Of a DNA stretch of 64,000 nt, positions 42,869 through 52,150 are shown piece after piece. The stretch comes from Pollenia angustigena (Eukaryota; Arthropoda; Insecta; Diptera; Polleniidae), in the NCBI GenBank assembly GCA_930367215.1, contig OV884056.1:43152308-43216307 (forward strand). The letters run 5' to 3'. The notes below the pieces were generated by a model. The model had not been told where the DNA came from. It searched no databases and worked only from the letters and a program-made list of their open reading frames with translations. The position numbers were made by a program, and so were the translations under genes. How positions within the stretch are numbered: position 1 is the stretch's first letter; each line of letters begins with the position of its first letter.

Positions 42869-43322
42869 CTGGCGTTCTCGACGTTTGCAATGTCACATCG
42901 GCTTCGAGTGCAATGTTATTACATTTATAAAGTAACAACGTAATCTCTTTTGATAGTTTTCGACATGAGTTACAGATACAGATTTTCTCACTTCTCGAGA
43001 AACGATGGAATATTTTGTTTCACATCTTTCGATACGAGAAATTTTACTTAAGTTATAGAACATGGGTTCTGTAAAAGAAGTTAAAACTTGCATTTAAACA
43101 GGCAGTAAGCATTTCATGTCAGTTGTAGACTGCATGTATAAGAAGAAGAATTAAAAAAGAAGCGGGGTTTTCACCCTACAGATTTTTAATTAAAACAGTA
43201 AACTCAAACGAACTTGGAAAGATTTATTTTATGCGGTTTAGGAACAATATATGTGCCTATATATATTTGGAATAATAATAAGATTTGTGCATATATATAT
43301 ATAAAATTTTTTAATTTGGTAA
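42869..43322. other. No gene seen
   Basis: AT-rich sequence. A short minus-strand ORF (42893-43093) has no recognisable domain. Confidence 0.4.
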
Positions 43323-43324
43323 TA

Positions 43325-43855
43325 CAGTCAAATCCCGATAATTCGTACCCCGATAAATCGTAATTCCCGATAATTCGTAATAAACTGTAGGTCCCTTAAA
43401 AAAATCTCGTTAAATCGTAAAATTTTCATACATTTTGGTCCTTCGCTAATTCGTAATTTTTACTCAAATAAAATCTTCTTTAAATCGTAATTGTTTGCTA
43501 ACTTCCACTTATAATTCGTAATAAAAACAACAGAAACATGGAAAGAATGATTTTTTGTTCACCGCTATTTTTTTTTTTTTTTTTTTTTTGGCGTGGGTTT
43601 TTGCTTTAATTTTAAGCTTTAATGAATTTGCTGTTTTATTTTATGTACATATTTATTTTGTATTTTACTTTTCACAATTGTTTTTTTTTTTTTTTTTGGT
43701 TTTTTATTGTTTTAGTAAATAAATTGAAAAACCCCGTTAATTCGTATTAATTTTATTTTAACCCCGTTAAATCGAAACCTCGCTAAATCGGAAACCCCTA
43801 TAATTCGTAAGAAATGGCCAGTCCCTTGCGATTACGAATTATCGGGATTCCACTG
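43325..43855. mobile_element. pogo/Tigger-like MITE (531 bp), TA target duplication
   Basis: The ends CAGTCAAATCCCGATAATTC and GAATTATCGGGATTCCACTG are inverted. TA lies on each side (43323-43324, 43856-43857). It is internally packed with short TAATTCGTAA and AAATCGTAA words and two long T runs. The CAGT start, TA duplication and tandem sub-terminal motifs fit pogo/Tigger-type Tc1-mariner elements. It has no transposase. Confidence 0.75.
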
Positions 43856-43857
43856 TA

Positions 43858-43966
43858 CATATCGTACATACGATACATCGATATTTTTGAAATAATAAGT
43901 ATCGATACTCTTAAAAAATATCGATTCGATATATATCGATATATTTTTTCAATTTACCCATCCCTA
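43858..43966. repeat. TATCGATA-rich hAT-like terminus
   Basis: This ends in CCCATCCCTA, the complement of a TAGGGATGGG-type hAT end, and is rich in ATCGATA words. Only one end was found. The TATCGATA words resemble DREF sites, but this position inside a repeat makes regulation unlikely. Confidence 0.4.
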
Positions 43967-44500
43967 GCTTATCAGGCTCCACGAAGACACTCGGCTGCTC
44001 TTCCGGAGAAGGATGAGAGTGTGGTTTAAGCTTAATGCCGTTTGGGTTTCCCATGTTGTTTGGGCAAGTAGCGGCGGGCAGACGATAGAGATGTCTGGGG
44101 ATATTGAGTATCTGGAAGTAATTCTCGTAGAGAAATCCTTCATTATTTGCGGCAAATCGGATTTATCTATCTGTTCTACTATTAAAACACCGTGGGGATC
44201 CGTCGGTTGTTGGGAATACCAGCTCTCATGATGTACATACATTAAAATCACCGAGTATTATTTCGTGGATTTGCTTGGGTGATAACTTGCCCCAATGCTG
44301 TTAACGGGCGGGATATATACATTGACGATATTTAGTTCGATGCCTTCAGTCTCAATCAAAATGCACATAGCTTCTAAAAATGGGTTAGTTGTGGGAGACG
44401 GTGACAGGTATATCAGCATATAGTTGACGTTTAGTTCTTTGTTGAACGCAAATCCACGCCCATGGTCTCTATCCCTTTCCTTCCTTACGATTTTAAAATA
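43967..44500 (-). pseudogene. LINE endonuclease-domain fragment
   Basis: On the minus strand this encodes pieces of an apurinic endonuclease of I-type LINEs: GRGFAFNKELNVNYMLIYLS, then FLEAMCILIETEGIELNIVNVYIPP, and, in a shifted frame, SPDISIV and TTWETQTALSLNH, the expected SDH-region neighbourhood. It contains stops and shifts. The rest of the element is not adjacent. Confidence 0.65.
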
Positions 44501-44579
44501 CCATTACTATTTAATAGCATGATATGAAAAATGCAGGGGTGTTCGAACGGTGGACTATAGGACATTTTGCCTATTTTTG

Positions 44580-45735
44580 GTCAAAAGTGAATTTGTTTTT
44601 TTAATTTGACAGAAATTGTCAATGAAGTTCTTAGTTCTAGTATGTGTAAGCCGTTATTATTTGCAGATGATATTTTGCTTTTATTTAGTACTGGTCGATA
44701 TTTTGCTGATGTATTGGAGTCTATAATATTAACTACTGCCTTTATAAAATCGACCTGTGGTCTTTCAGTAATTCACTGGCTGTTAACCCGTTTAAATCTA
44801 AGGCTATTTTGTTTGAATCGTCTGAGAACTTGGTGACAGCTTTTGAGATTTTTATTCGGGATTCTAAAATCGATTTTGTAAGTCAACATAGATGTTTGGT
44901 TATCATCATAGATAGTTATGAGCCTCATTTCGTATCTGTGCATCGCAAGATTTTTTTTTTACTTTACGTAGAATATATTCCACAAACATACTCCTGCCTT
45001 TTCGGGTTAAATGTAGACTAGCTCATGCGCTTCTTATATGGACTTGAGTTGGTGTCAGGGACCATTGCCATGAACTTAAAGATATTGGCGCGGGTTGTTA
45101 ATGCTGTGACTCGTTATGTTTTTAATATCCGTAGACGTGAACATATATCCGAATTTGTAAATAAATTTTAAGGGTGTCACTTTGATAAATTCGTAAAGTA
45201 CCGTAATATTCTTCTATCTCATTTAAAGTGACATACCTGTCCAGTTATGTAACGAATTTACTTTTTCGCGGTCGAATAGGAACAAGCAAATTCTTATACC
45301 TAGAATTAGGTACTCTTTGTTTGGAGGTATTTTAATGTAAGGGTTGCTCGCTGCTGGAATAGTTTACCGCATGAATTGCGTATTTTTTCGCAATCTAATA
45401 ATGTGTTTCGCCTTAAGCTTTTAAAGCATTTCTTAAGTTTCTTTCGATAGTTTTTTATGTTTTCTGTAAAGTAGCTTTCAAATTGTTTTTAACTTCTTTA
45501 TGATTCATAATGTTTGATATGAGTTGTGACAAATACCGGATTAAAATTGCTGAACTGAATCTTTTTATAGTACTTTTTATTTATTGATGCAGTTACATCA
45601 ATTATTGATGCAGTTACATCAATAAATGTAAGTTATTTTTATAGATTAGGTTAAGTACTATACTCGGGACTGTATTGCTGTGTAATTCGTTTTTTTGGCT
45701 CAAATGGATTTGTATTACAATATGGATTAATAAAT
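44580..45735 (+). pseudogene. CR1-like LINE remnant (RT C-terminal half and 3' end)
   Basis: Plus-strand fragments include LLFADDILLLFS (RT catalytic box, about 44656), then LRFLYGLELVSGT, NAVTRYVFNIRRREHISEF, and VRVARCWNSLPHELRIFSQSNNVFRLKLL, typical of the C-terminal region of CR1/Kiri-type LINEs. Many stops and frameshifts separate them. The 3' end is AATATGGATTAATAAATAAATAA near 45735. An ATTGATGCAGTTACATCA repeat (about 45582-45620) lies in the 3' region. It is dead. Confidence 0.65.
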
Positions 45736-46202
45736 AAATAACTTTGGTATTTTTTTTTTAATACAGTACAATTAAAAGATACAAATAAGCATATGTGTGT
45801 ATTTTTTTTTACAATGTTGATTTACCGTTACTTTATAAATACAAACATATATAGTATGTATGTATGTATGTGATTTGATACGGAGTTAAAATAAATTGAG
45901 TTCAGTAAAATAAGTGATTTTAAATAAAAGTTTTTATATACATAAGTAATTTATGATTAATTTATATGTTGTTTTTAATACTTCATATGACATAAGGGGC
46001 TTTATTTAAGCTAAAATGTTAAAAAATAATAATTTTTTCAGGCGTTTTTTTCTCTTAATTATACGCCCACAGTCCAAAAATCCGGCCTAGGTGTTTTACC
46101 ATTTGCATGCCAATTTTCAGCTTTCTAGCCCGTCAGTGGGCTTCAAAAAGTTCTAAATAGACAAAAAAAAGAGGAACACACAATTAAGAAAATTAAGCAA
46201 GA
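45736..46202. other. No gene seen; short TATG microsatellite
   Basis: AT-rich. A (TATG)n run of about four units lies near 45856-45872. Nothing else was recognised. Confidence 0.5.
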
Positions 46203-46549
46203 AACACAACTGGGACGAACGACGAATTATTCGCAACGAATATTCGTCATTAGAAATATAACACATTGGTGTATGTAAAAGTACATACAATCATTGCGAA
46301 GACCGAAATTCGTCGTGCGTAACGAACTCTGCGATAGGTTTATTTCTGTTTCTTACGCAGACGAACGACGAATAAATTGGGAAAGGGATAGCGCAGCATG
46401 ATATTATTATTTGTGCTTTTATGCCATATAGTGGGCGCATAGTGCCAATACAAAATTATTCCAATCATTTCTATTTGAACTTAAGTGTTTTACTCTATTC
46501 CATGATAAATTTCCCGGATGTAAATTTATTTCTTCTTCAAGACTTCGCC

Positions 46550-47860
46550 TCCAGCTACTTCGTGGTCTGCCTATTCTTCGCGTTCCTTCGGATTCCAATC
46601 AAAGGCCTCTCTACATATGTCATTGGCTGGTTTACGTAGCATGTGTCCTATCCATCTCCATTTTCTTACCCGAATTTCAAGAGCAATTGGTTTTATTTTG
46701 GTTCTGCGGTATAGCTCCTCATTTGATACCCAGTTGTGTGGCCACCATATGTCGTTTATTTTACTTTGAACATCAGATTGTCGTTTAGATATTAAGAGAA
46801 AGTCATCAGCATATACTTATTAGGTCGTTCATGTGTTCCATGCGTAATTGGTGCCACAATACACCACGATGAGGGTTATTGTCAATTGCCCCGATTAAGA
46901 TTTCGTAAATGATTACAAGGAACAGTAATGGTGATAGGACGTATACTTGCCTCATAGTTTGTTGCCATGTTTTACGCTAAATTCAAAACGCTGATACTGT
47001 GCCTTAATAAAATTACAGATCTTATCAGGAACACCTTTTCTGCCCATCAATGTCCATCAATGCCCATATGCTTTGATGATTAATCAATAAAGATATCAAT
47101 AAAAACAACGTAGAGTGATTCCTGCATCTCGTTTATTTGTTCCATGATTATTCTTAAAGTAGCAATATGGGCAATCCGGCTTGCTGGCGCCGGAGCGTAT
47201 CGTCAATTTTCTTTTCAATGCGATTAAGTATGATTTTGCAAAAGATGTTAAGGCAGCTGCACAGAATCATGATTCCTCTCCAATTATTCGTGCAGATAGT
47301 TTAGAGTCCGCTTTAAAAAGTTCCACATGCACGTTGTTAATTCCAGCCGCTTTGGTCCTTTCCATGCTCTGAATAGCTGCTTCAATCTCGGCGATGTTGG
47401 GACATTGGGTATTGATACGCGTTACTTGAGGAACCGGCAGGTTTGGTACTAGTTCAGTCCAGTTGACGGAAGTCTCACTGGGGACATTGAAAAGCTCGAC
47501 AAAGTGTTCATACCAACGTGAAAGTTGTTTCGCCTCTGCAGTGAGGAGTTTGCCATCTTTTGCTTTTATGGGAACATTGCCGTTTTTTCGCCATGTCGAC
47601 AGGCGTTTGGTGCATTCATACAGCAATTTTGAGTTGCCACATGAAGCAACAGTTTCTGCTTCTACTGCGATGGAGTTAATCCAGGATCGAGTGTCGGGTC
47701 TGCACATTCGTTTCACTGACTTGTTTAGAACTACATATTCGGTTTGTGCTAGTTCTTTAGAGGCACGTGTTTTCGCTTTATTAATATCAGCTTTCTTTCT
47801 TCGCCGCTCGTCGATGATCTCCCACGTTGCGTTTGTTTTCGCGAAAAATTGCAAACTTTT
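46550..47860 (-). pseudogene. RTE-like LINE remnant
   Basis: The minus-strand ORF 47267-47854 has the pre-RT linker of RTE-type elements: SCGNSKLLYECTKRLSTWRKN, LLTAEAKQLSRWYEHF, and the start of RT with IEAAIQSMERTKAAGINNVHVELF. Further left, in broken frames, lie VLSPLLFLVI and a C-terminal RRIGRPRSSWRRSLEEE-type motif (about 46600), characteristic of RTE elements. Stops and deletions are numerous; the YxDD region is damaged. Confidence 0.7.
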
Positions 47861-47869
47861 AAATAGACA

Positions 47870-48190
47870 CTAAAATTTATTAGAAATCGCTAAATGGGTG
47901 CAAAAAAACAAAATGTCGGAAAATGGCAAATAATATTTCAAACAAGCCATAAAATTGAAAAGTCCCTAAAACTATAAGGAATGGCTAAAATTCGGTAAAA
48001 ATTACTAAATTAGCGGAAACTCGCAAAAATTTGCTAACAGCGGCATGATAGCAAAGTCTAGTATTTATTATAAATCGTCAAAGCTGTAAAGAATCAGAAA
48101 ACTTACAGGAACAAATCGCGAACATGGCTGAAATTCGCGAAAAATTGCAAAATTTGAAACAAACCTAAAAACTAATTTCAGATCGCAAAA
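47870..48190 (-). repeat. ~324-bp dispersed repeat, inverted copy
   Basis: The reverse complement of the unit at 19401-19727: GGAATGGCTAAAATTCGG, GCGGCATGATAGCAAAGTC and ACATGGCTGAAATTCGCG correspond block for block. It shows that this unit has spread into an unrelated TIR element. Confidence 0.7.
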
Positions 48191-48390
48191 TCGAAATGCA
48201 GAACACAAAAATGCAGAAGTCGTCCATTTCGAGTGGATTCGGTTTCTAGAACACACCCGATTAATAGTTTTTTATAAATTAACAAAAATTTTAGGTTCAC
48301 GCACTTATTGTGTCTCAATTGACGAATTTACGCAACGAATTCTTGCCAACGAATTCGTCGTACTATGCGAAGTTCATCATTCGTCCCAGT

Positions 48391-48972
48391 CAGGGCTGTC
48401 AGACTTGTGGATTTATCCCCAAAGTTGGGGATTTTATGCGAGCAAAAAGGACAAGGAAAGTCATTTGGGGATTGGGGATTTTTTTGGGGATTTAAAAAAA
48501 AAATTCGGGGATTTTTTGGGGATTTTACACTCTTTTAATATATTTTCCCTTTTATTATTTACGCTTATTTTTCTTTGTCTCGTATTAAAAATATGAAAAA
48601 AAGTAGCAAAACTTTTATCTTACTCTTATCAACAACTTATACGGTGTAAAAGGTCCTTATTAAGATTATCATTTTAGTTAAAAGGTAGTGTTAAAGGTAC
48701 TTTATAAATTTATGTTATTTTTCCTTCAGGGTACAAACAAAATAAAATAATTTTATTTACAAAAAATTTTTATTTGGGGATTTTTGGGGATTTCTAATTA
48801 AAATTTTTCTTACTATTTTTACTTTTTAAAAAAAAAAAATTTTAAATTTGGTCAGAAAAAAAACAAACAGAAAAATATTTACTTATTAAGGTTTTTTTTC
48901 TTAATTTGGGGATTTTTGGGGATATTTTTTTAATTTTTTGGGGACAAGGAAAAAAAGTACCTGGCAGCCCTG
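48391..48972. mobile_element. hAT MITE with CAGGGCTGTCAG ends (582 bp), unit 1
   Basis: CAGGGCTGTCAGACTTG and the complement-type CCTGGCAGCCCTG are inverted ends. A perfect 8-bp duplication GTCCCAGT lies at 48383-48390 and 48973-48980. The interior repeats TTGGGGATTTTTGGGGAT many times near both ends. Copies in the other units are at 52257-52838 and 56134-56715. The ORF through the G-rich repeats is not a gene. Confidence 0.9.
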
Positions 48973-49994
48973 GTCCCAGTTGTGTTTATACCATTATATG
49001 TATACATATGTACATATGTATATATGTATATTAGAGCGACTCAAGTTGTATGGAAGCAAAATTCGTGCCCGATGTACCGTCCTAAAAATGAACCTTGGAC
49101 TTTTTTAAGATGACATTTTAAATATTTCGGCTCCAGGTTTGACCTCTCGTGAGCTGGACCAGTTTGAAAAAGGGTATATTTTTGCATGTTTTGTTACTTT
49201 AAGAATCGGTTTCCTTACCAACATATACAAGTTGGGTATCGTAAGAAAGGTTTTTTTAAGGCGCGTCCAACTGTATATAAAATTTGTCCAAGGACGATCA
49301 CCTATGTCCTTTTTTTAAGGATTTTCTGTAAAAAAAAAAAACGGTTTTTAAATTTTTTGTTCGATTAATTTAAATACGTGTCTCAGCTTTTTTTGTGCTA
49401 GTTCGCGTTTTGACAAAAATGCAATGCTGTGGTAACCCTTTGTATTAAATAGGGCAATACGGCAGCGTTACCGTTGTGATACTAAAGTATCAATTTGACC
49501 CTTTTTCGACGGTGTTGATACCTTTTATGACCCTTTTTTTAAATTATACTTTTGTATCATTATCACCTATTTTGTGACACTTTTTGACCCTTTTTTGGAA
49601 ATAGCTCTCACATTTTGTTTTTTGTCAACACTGCGGAACAGAAGTGCTAAACAGATGTTTTCGAAATAAGCATTGCTTGATATGGAACAGACGCAAAGTA
49701 GACACTTACAATTCCATGCTATCTTCTCCTTGATTTTTGATAGTAAAGTGCAATTTCCCTAAAAGTAAACATAACTCATAAACATATTTGTTATTTTTTA
49801 CGGTGGTTTCTTTTCAAAACAAAAATTTGACATTTTATTAAAAAAATGTAATTTTGTGTTTTGCGCTCTTAAATAGTAGCATGTTTTATTCAAAAAAATT
49901 CGCCCTTAATAATGGCAAAAGGTTTTAAACTTTTCGCCCCTTTTTGAATCGACAGTGTTGAGAGTGTCCTAACAGGAATGAAAACAAGAGGTAA

Positions 49995-50175
49995 ACATTG
50001 CTAAATTAGCGGAAATATTTGGTAACAGCGGTATGATAGCAAATTTTTATATTTATTAAAAATCGTAAAAGCTTTAAAAAATCTGACACTTACAGGAAAA
50101 AATCGCTTTAATCGAGAAAATGGTTACAATTCGCTAACACTTGCAAAATTTTAAACAAACACTAAAATTTATTTG
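49995..50175 (-). repeat. ~324-bp dispersed repeat, partial copy
   Basis: GCTAAATTAGCGGAAATATT, GGTATGATAGCAAATTTTTA and ACAGGAAAAAATCGC match the inverted unit at 47990-48130. Also present in units 2 and 3 of the array. Confidence 0.6.
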
Positions 50176-50562
50176 ACATCGCTAAATCGGAAAATTACAT
50201 AAAAAGTATTAAAAAATTAGCTATAATGATAAAGAATAAACTTTTTGTCAGGTGTTTAAAACAGGACAGAGCATTCCATAAAAAAATTAAGTTTTTTGAG
50301 CTCTTCCTACCTGAAATATTATTTTTTTGTTTGCTTATAAAAAAACTTGGTCTTATTATGTTCATTTAAATGGGAAATACTGCTTATAAAAAACTTGACC
50401 CTTTTTTAATTGAAATACCCTTTTTTTGACCCCTTTTTCTGGAAATTCCCCTTTTTGTGACGGTGCTCTGGAATATATATAAATGCAATTTTGTATTAAC
50501 TCTTATATGATTGCGGATTTAGTTTCTAGATTATGTATGGATGAAAATAGGACTAAAGAAAG

Positions 50563-50646
50563 AAAAAAAGAAATGATCCACAACCTTATTTTTTTTATTT
50601 GCGGAAAAAATATGCCGCCAAAAAGTCGTGGATCATTTCTTTTTTT
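50563..50646. repeat. Hairpin with AAAGAAATGATCCAC arms
   Basis: AAAGAAATGATCCAC (about 50569-50583) is complemented by GTGGATCATTTCTTT (about 50628-50643) around a 44-base loop. It is conserved in all three units. The ORF 50483-50680 crosses it and has no recognisable domain. Confidence 0.5.
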
Positions 50647-50930
50647 ATACACGTATTTAATTAAATCGACTAAAGATTAAAATATGTTAATTTGGCACTT
50701 TTATTACAAACAACCTCGAACAAAAAATTCAAAAACCGTTTTTTTACAGAAATCCCTTAAAAAAGGACATGGATGCTCGTCCTTGGACTAATTTTATATA
50801 CAGTTGGACGCGCCTTAAAAAAAAACCTTTCTTACGATACCCAACTTGTATATGTTGGTAAGTCCCAATTTCCACAATGCAAGTCTTATTGATAAACTTA
50901 TCACATTTTCTTCTTTGAATCAGCTTCGGC

Positions 50931-51154
50931 CAAGGTATATTTACACAAGGTAAACTCGTTGGCCCATATGTTTGTCAGCTGTTTACCCCAGTTGGAACCC
51001 AAACGTCAAATTTCGTGTACATGAGCCAAAATTTGTACATGTGTGCATGTGTTTTATATGAAAACAATTTTGACAACTCGGTTCCACTCGCTTATTTTTA
51101 TAGAGCAGCATGTCTACACTCCCCGATGAGTCTACCTTGTGTTAATGTACCTTG
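50931..51154. mobile_element. CAAGG-family hAT-like MITE (224 bp), unit 1
   Basis: CAAGGTATATTTACACAAGG at the left and CCTTGTGTTAATGTACCTTG at the right are the ends. An 8-bp duplication GCTTCGGC lies at 50923-50930 and 51155-51162. The interior is the inverted relative of 27686-27913 (shared GTCAAATTTCGTGTACATGA-type and AGAGCAGCATGT blocks). Confidence 0.9.
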
Positions 51155-51275
51155 GCTTCGGCGTTTCCACGAGTCAAGTCTTATTATTTATCTGTTATTC
51201 CATTTGTATGAATGTATATGTGCGTTTTGACATTTGGCACATACAACACACACAAAAAATCACACACGCTACGAT

Positions 51276-51304
51276 CAAGGTACATTAACATTAAATATAC
51301 CTTG
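51276..51304. mobile_element. 29-bp CAAGG-family insertion made only of its two ends
   Basis: The left half reads CAAGGTACATTAACA, and the right half reads TATACCTTG preceded by TTAAA. The 8-bp direct repeat GCTACGAT lies at 51268-51275 and 51305-51312. Both halves match the termini of the 224-bp element only 122 bp away. Copies occur in units 2 and 3 (about 55139-55167 and 59018-59046). Confidence 0.75.
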
Positions 51305-51841
51305 GCTACGATATTAACTTTGGACAACGAAATTAAATATGAAAGATAATTGTCAAAATAGACCTGCTGAAAATTACGAATGAGAAAACAAAACGACGAG
51401 TACAGCAAGCTGAGTACTCGTTTCTTTTCCCCTCGTCACTCTCGCCTACAAAGTAGCAAGCTGATCAATAAGACTTGCATTGTGGAAATTGGGACTAAGG
51501 AAACAGATTCTTAAAGTAACAAAACATGCAAAAATAGACCCTTTTTCAAACTGGTTCAGCTCACGAGAGGTTAAAGCTGGAGCCGAAATATTTAAAATGT
51601 CATCTTAAAAAAGTCCAAGGTTCATTTTTAGGAGGGTACATCGAGCACTTTTTTTGGTGAGTCGCTCTAATGTATATAGATAGATATTCGATAGATTAGA
51701 AAAAGCATATTTTTTCAAATTTGGAGTTTCTTCTACATATCATAATTATTGTTAAAACTGTTTATTTACTGTTTCATTTAACTATTTTAATTTTTTAAAA
51801 ATTACATTTAATACAAATAGGTGAAAATATTAATGACAATC

Positions 51842-51977
51842 TCACTCAGTAAGAACTTGTAATTCAACGTTTTGCTGCAAATATAAATGTGATATTCGAT
51901 TGTGTTTGTATGCTATAATTAAATTATTGACTTCTTCCTTCGGTTTTTTATGAAATTGCTTTAAATGTCTAGAGCAG
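51842..51977 (-). other. Exon-like 136-nt segment, copy in unit 1
   Basis: Minus strand, acceptor AG at 51978-51979, open frame CSRHLKQFHKKPKEEVN onward to TGA. Of the substitutions against copy 1 (20577-20712), several are synonymous and the rest change residues, with no indels. Identical-length copies are in unit 2 (55719-55854) and unit 3 (59598-59733). A donor-like CACG|GTAAGT lies upstream. Confidence 0.35.
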
Positions 51978-52150
51978 CTAAAAAAAAAAATAAAAATACT
52001 ATTAAAAAAATTGACTTACCGTGGGCTTTTATTGAACATCATCTAGGGTTTGCAATATTAACAGCGAGAATACCGAAAATATCAGAATTCAACCCCTTGT
52101 CTATGTTTGCTATACACAATACAACAAAATAAATAAATGCTAAACAAACC

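Larger units (their letters stand above)
46203..48390. mobile_element. TIR element with ACACAACTGGGACGAAC ends
   Basis: The left end, about 46206, reads AACACAACTGGGACGAACGA. The right end reads TTCGTCCCAGT, interrupted at 48391 by a hAT MITE, and resumes as TTGTGTTT at 48981. Sub-terminal GACGAAT/ATTCGTC words repeat at both sides. The element contains the RTE remnant and a ~324-bp repeat, and its right end is included in the 3.87-kb tandem units. Confidence 0.55.
50862..51495. mobile_element. PIF/Harbinger-like element (634 bp) nested in the hAT arm
   Basis: GTCCCAATTTCCACAATGCA and its complement are the ends, with TAA at 50859-50861 and 51496-51498. Removing it restores the hAT arm, which matches the intact left arm (TTTCCTTACCAAC). 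It hosts the insertions 50931-51154 and 51276-51304. Present in units 2 and 3 at corresponding places. Confidence 0.9.
49032..51669. mobile_element. 2.6-kb hAT-like element with long TIRs, unit 1
   Basis: TAGAGCGACTCAAGTTG at 49032 and CGAGTCGCTCTA-type end at 51669 are inverted. An 8-bp duplication ATGTATAT lies at 49024-49031 and 51670-51677. The arms are about 340 bp (49032-49370 against 50708-50861 plus 51496-51669), split on the right by the PIF-like element 50862-51495. No transposase ORF exists; the interior is rich in TTTGACCCTTTTT words and includes a ~324-bp repeat. Other copies: 52898-55532 and 56775-59411. Confidence 0.85.
48285..52150. repeat. Tandem 3.87-kb array, unit 1
   Basis: The first of three head-to-tail copies (48285-52150, 52151-56027, 56028-59906), each starting AAAATTTTAGGTTCACGCAC. 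Copies are almost identical. Unit 1 lacks 12 bp (TTTTAATATAGT-type) present in units 2 and 3 near 55697 and 59575, so units 2 and 3 are the closer pair. AAAATT occurs at all junctions and at the right edge (59907-59912), consistent with origin through short homology. Each unit contains two hAT elements, one PIF-like element, two CAAGG-family insertions and an exon-like segment. Confidence 0.95.

Noticed and set aside
43858..43960. Cluster of TATCGATA words as a DREF-type promoter
   Set aside because: The words lie in a hAT-like terminal region ending TAGGGATGGG (complement), with no gene start nearby.
47463..47873. 136-codon plus-strand ORF
   Set aside because: It is antisense to the RTE-like coding segment (47267-47854) and has no recognisable domain.
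50483..51408. Short ORFs repeated identically in the three tandem units (50483, 51015, 51184 and copies)
   Set aside because: They lie in TIR elements, cross element boundaries and hairpins, and show no domain. Repetition comes from DNA duplication, not selection.
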